From Planctomycetaceae bacterium (GTDB taxonomy: Bacteria > Planctomycetota > UBA1135 > GCA-002686595), in assembly GCA_013360535.1 (NCBI GenBank), contig JABWBL010000104.1:1-9037 (forward strand): 9,037 nt of DNA, read 5' to 3'. The notes beneath the pieces were generated by a model, which worked only from the letters and a program-made list of their open reading frames with translations, had not been told where the DNA came from and did no database searches. Below, in pieces: positions 1 through 6,748 of the stretch. Numbering within the stretch: the stretch's first letter is position 1; every line of letters begins with the position of its first letter. The position numbers were made by a program, and so were the translations under genes.

Positions 1-109
1 GCGCGGCGATGTCGCGCGCCGAAGGCGTCGAGTGCGCGCGCCGGAACGCTGCGGACAGGCCGGCGGCGGCGACGAGGGCACAAGCCCAGATCGGAAGGGA
101 ACGAAGCAC
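1..109 (-). CDS. N-terminus of a probable membrane or exported protein (3' partial)
   Basis: A reading frame starts at GTG (109-107), 18 nt after the upstream TAG, and is open to the left edge (36 codons plus one base). It begins LRSLPIWACALVAAAGLSAA after the start: one positive charge, then about 17 hydrophobic residues, then FRRAHS. This fits a signal sequence or first membrane helix. The GTG is the first usable start after the in-frame TAG at 130-128, but no Shine-Dalgarno precedes it (the upstream bases are C-rich). The same direction and short gap suggest it belongs to the same operon; a polysaccharide polymerase, flippase or export component would fit the context, but nothing visible identifies it. 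The call rests on the hydrophobic pattern and codon bias alone. Confidence 0.5.
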   Translation of the reverse strand, partial: MLRSLPIWACALVAAAGLSAAFRRAHSTPSARDIAA

Positions 110-127
110 GGGGGGAGGCGAGGAACT
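110..127 (-). other. Only intergenic gap over 5 nt; no terminator seen
   Basis: These 18 nt separate the second GT4 gene from the partial last gene. They are pyrimidine-rich on the coding strand, with no inverted repeat or T-run, so read-through is likely. Confidence 0.5.
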
Positions 128-1390
128 CTACCGGCTCGAGTGCGTTTGCGCAGCGGCCTCGACGCGCTCGGCGAGCTCCGTGCGGCCGCGGTGGCGGGCG
201 ACGCGCGAGACGAGCTCGAAATAGCGCGGCAACACGGCGCGTTCGCTCCAGTGCTCCTCGAAGGCGTGCCGGCCGTTGGCGCCGAGTCGCTCGCGCAGCC
301 GGGAATCGCCGAGGAAACGGGCCAATGCGGCGCGCAGCTCGTCCTGCGTCGCGAACAGCTCGCCAGCGCCGGACTTTTCGACGATCTCGGGGAAGGGGCC
401 GAGTCGGCGCGCGATCACCGGCGCTCCGGCCTGGAAGGCCTCGATCAGGATGATGCCGAAGGTCTCGAAGCAGATCGACGGCACGACCAGCGCCTCGCAG
501 TGCGCGTAGAGCGCGCGCAGCTCGTCGTTCGACACGCGGCCGAGGAAACGCACGTTGTCGATGCCGCGCGCGAGCTCGCGCAACGTGCTTTCGTGCTCGC
601 CTGCACCGGCGATGAGCAGATCCGCGCCGGGGAACTCGCGCAGCAGCGGGATGACGTCGTCGAGACCCTTGATGCGTTCGAGGCGGCCGACGAACAGGAA
701 GAACGGGCGCGCTTGAGGCCGCGGTGGTGCCGCGCTCGCGGCGACGGGCGGCAGGAAGTAGGGGAGCACTTCCATCTCGAACGGGAAGCCGAATTCGCGG
801 TGTTTCGCGCGGCTGAACTCGCTCATCGCGACGAAGGCGTCGATCGAGCGGCCGTGGCGTTCGAGCAGCGAGGTCGCGCGCCAAAGTTGCGGTGGGCGCC
901 GATGGTTCAGCTGGCAGCGCAGGCATTCGCGGCCTGTGCAGAGCTCGCGGCCGTGGCGCCAGAGCACGTGGCTGGGGCACACGAGCCAGTGCTCGTGCGC
1001 GAAGTCGAGCTTGAGCGCGTCGCCGTAGCTCCACACCACCGGCCCGCCGATCAGGCTGACGTTGTGGAAGTGGACGATGTCGAAATTCCCGTCGCCGAGC
1101 AGCTCGCGCAGGCGTTTCGCGTGCGCGACGGGCCGCCCGAGCTGTTGCACGGCGAGCAGCGAGAGGCGCGGATTCGCGCTCGAGAGCTGCACGATCTCGA
1201 CGTTGTCCTCGCGCGGCGGCTCGTCGGGCTTCCGGCCCGAAAGCTGCGCGAAAGCGTCAGTGTCGAGGATCACCGTGTTGTGGATGCCGCGGCGCGCGAG
1301 CGCACGAACGAGGCGCTGGATGCCGATGCCGTCGCCGCCGAAGTTGTAGGGCGGGTAGAAGGTCGTGACGTGCGCGACACGCAGGCTCAT
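128..1390 (-). CDS. GT4-family (GT-B fold) glycosyltransferase with cysteine cluster
   Basis: 420 residues. The N-terminus reads VAHVTTFYPPYNFGGDGIGI (5-24), the classic GT4 acceptor-side glycine loop. FDIVHFHN (103-110) and HEHWLVCPS (132-140) follow. A cluster of Cys138, Cys151, Cys156 and Cys159 (the last three within CTGRECLRC) resembles a feature shared by a subset of GT4 enzymes and could hold a metal or structural bond. The C-terminal donor domain has FVGRLERIKGLDDVIPLL (233-250; Arg236 and Lys241 in phosphate-contact positions) and E-x7-E in PSICFETFGIILIEAFQAGA (304-323; Glu309 and Glu317). This predicts retaining sugar transfer from a nucleotide-sugar at the inner face of the cytoplasmic membrane. 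It differs clearly from the preceding GT4 in its N-domain, so it probably adds a different sugar or linkage. It starts at an ATGA overlap with that gene and ends with TAG, the only non-TGA stop in the window. An upstream in-frame extension overlies the previous gene and is rejected. Confidence 0.93.
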   Translation of the reverse strand: MSLRVAHVTTFYPPYNFGGDGIGIQRLVRALARRGIHNTVILDTDAFAQLSGRKPDEPPREDNVEIVQLSSANPRLSLLAVQQLGRPVAHAKRLRELLGDGNFDIVHFHNVSLIGGPVVWSYGDALKLDFAHEHWLVCPSHVLWRHGRELCTGRECLRCQLNHRRPPQLWRATSLLERHGRSIDAFVAMSEFSRAKHREFGFPFEMEVLPYFLPPVAASAAPPRPQARPFFLFVGRLERIKGLDDVIPLLREFPGADLLIAGAGEHESTLRELARGIDNVRFLGRVSNDELRALYAHCEALVVPSICFETFGIILIEAFQAGAPVIARRLGPFPEIVEKSGAGELFATQDELRAALARFLGDSRLRERLGANGRHAFEEHWSERAVLPRYFELVSRVARHRGRTELAERVEAAAQTHSSR

Positions 1391-2562
1391 CGTGCGCACT
1401 CCACCAGCGCGTCGAGCGCGGCACGGGCTCCCTTGGGCCAGGTCATCGCGCGCGCACGCTCGAGCGCGACCTTCGCGAGCCGAGTTCGAGTCGATTCGTC
1501 CTCGGAGAGCGTGCGCAGGGCCGTGGCGAGCGGCTCGAGCTTGCCCGGTTCGACGAACAGGCCGCCCCCCGCGAGCAACTCGGGCAGCGGGCTTTCCGTC
1601 GTCGCGATCACGGGAGCGCCGCAGGCCGCGGCTTCGACGGCGGGCAGGCCAAAACCCTCGCATTGCGAAGGGATCAGGAGGCCGAGCGCGCCCGAGTGCA
1701 GGTGGCGCAGCTCTTCATCGGGCACGTAACCGGCCCAGTGCACGCGTGCTTCGAGGCCGAGCTCGGTGATCGCCGCGCGGATGCGGCCCTGCTCGCCGTG
1801 GAAGACGTCGGTCGAGGTCGGACCGACCAGCACGAGGTGCGGGTCGCTCGCATTCCCGCGGGAAATCGCGTGCAGCGCCCGCACGATGCCCTCGACGTTC
1901 TTGTGCGGGTTGAAGCCGCCGACGTAGGTGAACCACCGCGCACCCGCGGGCAATCCGGCGGCTGCGGCGGCGCGGGCGATGTCCGCGGCGTTGTCGCTGG
2001 GGCGATAGGCCGGCGCAGGCGCTTCGGTGCTCACGCGCAGCTTGTCCGTCGGCACGTGCAGCACACGTTCGAGGTCGCGCGCCGAGTACTCGCTCACGGT
2101 CAGCACGAGCCGCGCCTGCCACAGCGCGAACTTCACCTTGGCGTTCCAGAACATCCGTGCGCGCTTCGACGGCAGCGTCAGCTCGGGGAAACGCTCCGCG
2201 ATGCAGTCGTGGATGCAGACGAGCGCGCGCAGCCCCGGCGGCAGCGGGAAGTACGTGTAGACCGACGGAGAGAAGAATGCGTCGAGCTTGTGGCCCGCGA
2301 CCGCGCGCGTCAGGCGCAGCATGTCGAACGGCGAGCGAGCTCCGTCCGCGGCGGCTGCTTTCGTCGGTGCGACCGATTGCGCGACGGTGACGAGGCGCAC
2401 GTTCGGGGCGGCGAGCTCGAACACGCGCGCGGCGGCCTCGTCGGCGAAGAACACGAACTCGTGCTCGGGCGCGAGCGGCACCATCGCGCCACACAGCTCG
2501 CGCGTGAAGCGCCCGTAGCCGCGGACGTTGGCCCAGCAGGTGGCGTCGATCCCGAATCTCAT
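1387..2562 (-). CDS. GT4-family (GT-B fold) glycosyltransferase
   Basis: 391 residues, full length for the family. The N-terminus MRFGIDATCWANVRGYGRFT carries the glycine-containing acceptor loop (about 13-19) seen in GT4 mannosyl/rhamnosyl-type transferases that begin with a D-x-R/T segment. VCIHDCIAERFPEL (115-128) is the typical mid-N-domain H-D motif. The C-terminal donor domain has YVGGFNPHKNVEGIVRAL (213-230; Lys221 in the phosphate-contact position) and the retaining-GT E-x7-E motif in PSQCEGFGLPAVEAAACGAP (298-317; Glu302 and Glu310). It should transfer a sugar from a nucleotide-activated donor to a glycan or lipid carrier at the cytoplasmic face of the membrane; donor and acceptor cannot be read from sequence. 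The ATG at 2562 overlaps the previous gene's TGA as ATGA. No Shine-Dalgarno is visible upstream, so translation probably depends on coupling. The frame stays open further upstream, but that part lies over the phosphoesterase gene and is a shadow. Confidence 0.92.
   Translation of the reverse strand: MRFGIDATCWANVRGYGRFTRELCGAMVPLAPEHEFVFFADEAAARVFELAAPNVRLVTVAQSVAPTKAAAADGARSPFDMLRLTRAVAGHKLDAFFSPSVYTYFPLPPGLRALVCIHDCIAERFPELTLPSKRARMFWNAKVKFALWQARLVLTVSEYSARDLERVLHVPTDKLRVSTEAPAPAYRPSDNAADIARAAAAAGLPAGARWFTYVGGFNPHKNVEGIVRALHAISRGNASDPHLVLVGPTSTDVFHGEQGRIRAAITELGLEARVHWAGYVPDEELRHLHSGALGLLIPSQCEGFGLPAVEAAACGAPVIATTESPLPELLAGGGLFVEPGKLEPLATALRTLSEDESTRTRLAKVALERARAMTWPKGARAALDALVECAR
1399..1402 (-). 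promoter_or_regulatory. Ribosome binding site of the second GT4 gene
   Basis: GGAG (minus strand) stands 8 nt before the ATG at 1390, inside the last codons of the preceding glycosyltransferase gene, supporting that start. Confidence 0.55.
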
Positions 2563-3572
2563 CGGCGGCGTCGGAGGATCCAGAGCGTGGCGGCGCCGAG
2601 CAAGGCTCCGACGGCAACTGCGGCGGCCCCCAGCTTCCACAGCCAACCGACGAGCTTCGTCGGGTTGTCCATGCGGTTGAAGAGCTTGCGCTCGAACGTG
2701 CCCGCGTCGAACTCGTGCACGGAACGGTACTTTTCCGGCGAAAACAGGCCCGATTCGAGGCCGCCGAGTGTGCGGACGTCGACATGGACCGCGTCGCCGT
2801 CGACCGACACGAGCGCCCACGTGTCGAGCTGCTCGGTCAGCATGCGGATCGATTCGCGGTTGCGTTGCATCTCGAGCGGCGGCGGCGTGAACTCGAACGC
2901 GGTCTGCAGGTAGTCGATGCTGTCGCGGCGCAGGTGGCTGAACTTCCACGGCCCCATGTCGCCGGCGAACACGGCGCGAGTGGGGGCCTTGGCGAGCAGC
3001 GGATGCACCTCGCTCCACCACGCGGCGGCGTCCTCCCACCACAGCATGTGGCCGAGGAACGCGAACACGTGGCGGGCCTCCGGATGCGCCGCCAGTGCAT
3101 TCGTGACGAACTCGCGGCGCTCGGGATCTAGCTGCACGCCGCGGATGAACTTCGGCGGGCAGTGCGACGTGTCGCCCGCAGCCGGCGTCCAGCAGGAGTT
3201 GAGCAACAGGAACAACGAGCCGTCGTGCTCGAAGCTCTTCTGCAGCTCGCCGTAACGCTCGACCCACAGGTCGCGTGTCACCGCTTCCCACACGTCGTGG
3301 TTGCCGGGCACGCGGTGCACGGGCACGCCAAACTGCGCGAATACGGCGTCGACGGCTTCCCAGTCGCGCAGCACGGCCGCGCGGTCGACGTGTTCGGAGT
3401 GGAAATCTCCGTACACGAGGTCGCCGGTGAGCACGACGAAGTCGGGGCTCGCGCGGCGCACCTCGCGCACCATCTCGGCGTAGCGCTCCATCGGGAGCAT
3501 TCCGTCGTCGGGGCCGCCGCGCGTGTGGCCGAGCACGGCGAACGTGAACTGCTGCGCAAGCGCGGCGAGCAT
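2559..3572 (-). CDS. Calcineurin-like metallophosphoesterase with altered metal motifs and C-terminal membrane anchor
   Basis: 337 residues from ATG at 3572 (TGATG overlap with the CotH stop; a GTG one codon earlier would give a GTGA overlap). The calcineurin-like fold is shown by LTGDLVYGD (48-56), HRVPGNHD (86-93) and FLGHMLWW (172-179) in the right order and spacing. These enzymes use two metal ions to hydrolyse phosphoesters. Two of the five metal motifs are off consensus: motif I, normally D-x-H in a GDxHG setting, reads VLGHTRGG (13-20), and the terminal G-H-x-H reads FAGDMGPWK (202-210). The activity may be changed or lost. Residues about 308-333 form a membrane segment followed by RRRR at the C-terminus; there is no signal peptide, since the sequence enters strand beta-1 by residue 9. 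The side of the membrane is thus unclear. Its stop overlaps the next start (ATGA). The neighbour is a kinase-like protein, which suggests but does not prove a paired phosphorylation role. Confidence 0.85.
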   Translation of the reverse strand: MLAALAQQFTFAVLGHTRGGPDDGMLPMERYAEMVREVRRASPDFVVLTGDLVYGDFHSEHVDRAAVLRDWEAVDAVFAQFGVPVHRVPGNHDVWEAVTRDLWVERYGELQKSFEHDGSLFLLLNSCWTPAAGDTSHCPPKFIRGVQLDPERREFVTNALAAHPEARHVFAFLGHMLWWEDAAAWWSEVHPLLAKAPTRAVFAGDMGPWKFSHLRRDSIDYLQTAFEFTPPPLEMQRNRESIRMLTEQLDTWALVSVDGDAVHVDVRTLGGLESGLFSPEKYRSVHEFDAGTFERKLFNRMDNPTKLVGWLWKLGAAAVAVGALLGAATLWILRRRR

Positions 3573-6500
3573 CACGGCTGCTCCTTCGGCCACGAAATCA
3601 CGCGCCAGGAGTGCAGGCGCACCTTCGAGCCGCTCTTGGTGGCCGAGGCCTCGACACCAAAGGTCGTGTAACGGCCCGCGGGCAGGCGCATCGTCGCGAA
3701 CCGGAACTCGTGGCGGTCGCCGGCGAGCTGGACGAGCTGCGCGGCGCCGAAATCGGCACCGTTGGCGACGAGGCGCACCTCGGTGAGGTCCTCGCTCGAG
3801 AGCTCGACGACGAGCTCGTGCACCTCGTCCTGGTTGGACAGGTCCCAGTCGACGGTGGTCTCGATGCGGCCGACGCCGGCGCGCAGCGTGGCCTCGAGGT
3901 CGAGCTCGCGCAGGCACAGGCGCCGCACGAAACCCGACGCGCGCCAGCCGGCCTGTGTGTCGCCGAAACCCGAGGAGAACGTGCCTTCGTACCGTGGCGC
4001 CACGGGTTCGGTGAGTTGCCAGCCGTCGTGCAGCCCGGGCGCGGCCGAGGCGCTCCGCACGCCGTGCAGGCGGTAGGCCCACTCGACGTCACCGGCGTTG
4101 GGCACGTCCGCACCCGCGACGCGCGAGTCCGCGATCGTGCGGCAGGCGTCGTCGGCGATCTTGTACTCCTGCACGTTGCTCGCGACGACCGCGCGCACGA
4201 ACTTCGGCCAGCCGGCCTCTCCGTAGCGCCAGTTCTTGATGTGCGCGTACACGCCGAGCTGGTTTTCCTCGAGCGTCGAGTGGAACACGAACGGCTCGGA
4301 GCGGTCCTTGGCCTCGATGCCACGCACGCAGCCGGAGATCAGGTTCTGGAACACGAGCGGCGAGCTGTCCTCGCCGACCGAGATGCCCTTGTCGCCCGAG
4401 TTGACGATGCGGTTGCCGATCACGCGCGGCCAGCAGGTCATCAGGTCGAGCCCGTCGTTGCCGGAACCCTCGATCAGGTTCCAGGCGACGAGCCCGCCGG
4501 ACATGTCGTAGTCGATCGAGTCCGCGTTGGCGTGGTGGAAGTGCGAGTTCGTGATCGCGGCCTCGCCCTTGACCACGTTGATGAGGTCGTCGCAGCGTTG
4601 GTTGTGGGCGAACTCGCAGTGGTCGAACACGACGCCCTTCGCGTAGTGCACGCACACGGAGCCCTTGTACTCGACGCGTCCAACTTGACGCGCTCCGCCG
4701 CCGAGAAACTTCACGTGTTTGAGCTGCGAGCCGTCCGCACCCGGCCCTTGCAGCGCGAACACGCCCCAGGGCAGCTCGGGATTCGCGCGCTCGATCGTGA
4801 TGGGTTTCTCGGCCGTACCGAGCGCTTCCAGCTTGCCGCGGCACTCGATCGACACGTCCGGATCGAGCTTGATCGTCGTGCCGGCGAAGATCCGGAGTTC
4901 GCTGTACTCGTCGATCAGCAGGTCCTCGGTGAGATGCTCCGTTCCGGCAAGCACGCGCGTCGAGACGGGCTTCGAAAGCTGGGCTCCCGCCCGCTGGTCG
5001 GGCCTCGGGCGTTCGCGGAAATGTCGCTCCGGCAAGCCCGAGAGCGGGGACAGCCCTGTGGCCTCGAGCCTTTGCCCCGTGAGAGGATTGCGGAAGTGGA
5101 GAGTCACGTCCGCGATGTTCCCCTTCGTCAGCGACGGATCCCAGAAGAGCCGAACGTGCGTGGGTGATGGCTCCAGCGCGCTTCCGGTTCCGGCAGGAAT
5201 CGGGCTCAGCAGCACCTGCTCGGGGAAGTTGCCGCCTGGCCAGTCGAACATGTTCCCGTATCCGAGGTACCGATCGTCGTCGTCGAGCACGCCGTTGCCG
5301 TTGCTGTCGAGACAGAAGCGATCGATGAACGGTTGGGCGTCTTCACTGGGACTGCAAGTGAAGTGCGTGAGCTCGGCCGGCGCATGTCCTTCGACGACGA
5401 CATCGATCGTCCACAGGTTCTCGTCCGTGGATTCACCTGCCCAATAGCTCACCTTCGTGTCCGAGAACCAGCCGCGCAGCGTCTCGATGTTCTTGCGCAG
5501 CGTCGCGAGCGCTTCCTGCGCGCTGCCGATGGGCGGAATCACGCCGCTGCGGCGCTGGTCGTACTCGATGGCGTCGGCGTAACGCTCCTGCACGAGCGCG
5601 AGCCGCGCTTCCGCCTCCTTGAGGAGCGTGTCGTCCTTCAGCTTCTCCGCGAGCACCTTCATCGTGCCGGACCAGATGCGGGGGTCCTCGAGCGCGATCC
5701 GCCAGAAACGGTTGATGTTCGAGCCCCGCGGCGGCTTCTCGAGGTCGAGCAGGCGCACGTCCCACGTGATCGGGTGCAACGTGCCCGACACCGGGTCCTC
5801 GTACCAGAACTGGTTGTGCACGCCGCTCATGTGGTACGGGTCGCCGACGACGAGCAGGTACGCGAGCATGCGCGAGAGCTCGTCCTCGTCGAGCCAGCCG
5901 TCGAGGCGCTCGCGCGCGGCCGGCGACGGGTCGTTGAGGTCGGCGAGGAAATCGCCGAGCAATTTCGTGCCGAAGGCACCGGGCCGGTCGTTGTTCGCGG
6001 CGCGGTCCCAGATGTACGGGTTGCGGAACACCTCGCGCGGCAGGTCCTTGAAGTAGTCGCCGCGTTCGGCCGTGTCGGCGCGGAACACGTTGCCCGGCAT
6101 GCGCAGGTTGCGGCGCAGGAAGCTCTCGTCGATCGGCTCGACGAAGCGGTGCAGGCCGTAGAAGCGGTCGTTCAGGAACACCGGCACGACCTGCTGCTCG
6201 GGCGCGAGCAAGCCGAAGTCCTTGGCGAGGCTCGCGGCGAGGTACTGCGGCAGCACGTCCTTCACGCTGAAGGCCATCGTGCGGAAGCCCTTGTAGAGCG
6301 AGCCCGACTTGGTCTTGAGCGTGAACGACTTCTTCTCGGTGGTCCAGTGCGCGCTGCCGTCGCCGCGGAAGCGCACTTCGGCGTCGACGAGCTCGCCATG
6401 GTCGTCGATCTGCACCTCGACCCACTCGCCCCAGGTGCCGCCGACGTCGCCGTCGATCCGGTCGAACTCGCGGCGATCGACGTACAGGCGCAGGAGCGGC

Positions 6501-6748
6501 ACGTCGTCGCGCTCGGGATCCATGCGCGACTCGATCTTCGTGAGCGCGTAGGTGTCGAGCGCCGTGCGCAGGCGGTTGAAGCCGAACTTGCGCACGCTGG
6601 TCTGCGCGGACCACCAGTCGTCGTACTGGCGCGCGCGGCGGTAGTCCGCCACCGACGACAGGAACAGCGCGGTGCCGAGCGCCATCGGCGGCAGCGTGAA
6701 GAACAGCACGCTCTTGAGCGTGAGCTTGCGCCAGAACGGGGTGCTCAC
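3572..6748 (-). CDS. Membrane-anchored CotH-kinase-like protein fused to a right-handed beta-helix
   Basis: A 1058-residue protein. The frame stays open far upstream, but that stretch is antisense-quality sequence lying over the SGNH gene; the GTG at 6748 overlaps the SGNH stop as GTGA and is followed by basic residues and one membrane segment (about 12-32), so I take it as the start. Residues about 84-400 match the CotH family (protein kinase fold; spore-coat CotH phosphorylates partner proteins): VRFRGDGS (125-132), KKSFTLK (139-145), VFLNDRFYGLHRFVEPIDES (190-209), GDPYHMSGVHNQFWY (302-316) and ITWDVRLLDLE (327-337). The usual W-D-x-D is WDVR here, so the second Asp is replaced by Arg332. 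Residues 480-491 form an EF-hand/dockerin-like loop (DSNGNGVLDDDD). Residues about 600-850 are a right-handed parallel beta-helix with short turns such as NRIVNSGDKGISVGEDS and many Asp residues. About 910-1058 is a beta-sandwich-like tail. Probably exposed outside the cytoplasmic membrane. Its TGA overlaps the next start. Family call firm, kinase activity unproven. Confidence 0.88.
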   Translation of the reverse strand: MSTPFWRKLTLKSVLFFTLPPMALGTALFLSSVADYRRARQYDDWWSAQTSVRKFGFNRLRTALDTYALTKIESRMDPERDDVPLLRLYVDRREFDRIDGDVGGTWGEWVEVQIDDHGELVDAEVRFRGDGSAHWTTEKKSFTLKTKSGSLYKGFRTMAFSVKDVLPQYLAASLAKDFGLLAPEQQVVPVFLNDRFYGLHRFVEPIDESFLRRNLRMPGNVFRADTAERGDYFKDLPREVFRNPYIWDRAANNDRPGAFGTKLLGDFLADLNDPSPAARERLDGWLDEDELSRMLAYLLVVGDPYHMSGVHNQFWYEDPVSGTLHPITWDVRLLDLEKPPRGSNINRFWRIALEDPRIWSGTMKVLAEKLKDDTLLKEAEARLALVQERYADAIEYDQRRSGVIPPIGSAQEALATLRKNIETLRGWFSDTKVSYWAGESTDENLWTIDVVVEGHAPAELTHFTCSPSEDAQPFIDRFCLDSNGNGVLDDDDRYLGYGNMFDWPGGNFPEQVLLSPIPAGTGSALEPSPTHVRLFWDPSLTKGNIADVTLHFRNPLTGQRLEATGLSPLSGLPERHFRERPRPDQRAGAQLSKPVSTRVLAGTEHLTEDLLIDEYSELRIFAGTTIKLDPDVSIECRGKLEALGTAEKPITIERANPELPWGVFALQGPGADGSQLKHVKFLGGGARQVGRVEYKGSVCVHYAKGVVFDHCEFAHNQRCDDLINVVKGEAAITNSHFHHANADSIDYDMSGGLVAWNLIEGSGNDGLDLMTCWPRVIGNRIVNSGDKGISVGEDSSPLVFQNLISGCVRGIEAKDRSEPFVFHSTLEENQLGVYAHIKNWRYGEAGWPKFVRAVVASNVQEYKIADDACRTIADSRVAGADVPNAGDVEWAYRLHGVRSASAAPGLHDGWQLTEPVAPRYEGTFSSGFGDTQAGWRASGFVRRLCLRELDLEATLRAGVGRIETTVDWDLSNQDEVHELVVELSSEDLTEVRLVANGADFGAAQLVQLAGDRHEFRFATMRLPAGRYTTFGVEASATKSGSKVRLHSWRVISWPKEQP
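3581..3586 (-). promoter_or_regulatory. Strong ribosome binding site of the metallophosphoesterase gene
   Basis: AAGGAG (minus strand) lies inside the CotH gene's last codons, 8 nt before the ATG at 3572 and 5 nt before a GTG at 3575. It is the clearest Shine-Dalgarno in the window and fixes the start to one of these two adjacent codons. Confidence 0.7.

Noticed and set aside
32..1729. 565-codon plus-strand ORF opposite the second GT4 gene
   Set aside because: The minus strand here encodes a complete GT4 enzyme with all motifs; the plus-strand protein is Arg/Ala/Glu-rich without domains, a normal antisense shadow in GC-rich DNA.
2563..3291. Upstream extension of the first GT4 frame
   Set aside because: It overlies the phosphoesterase gene and gives Arg-rich shadow sequence; GT4 homology begins at MRFGIDA, exactly at the ATGA overlap.
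3611..5167. 518-codon plus-strand ORF opposite the CotH/beta-helix gene
   Set aside because: Low-complexity Arg/Val/His/Leu composition and no recognisable motif; the opposite strand carries the beta-helix.
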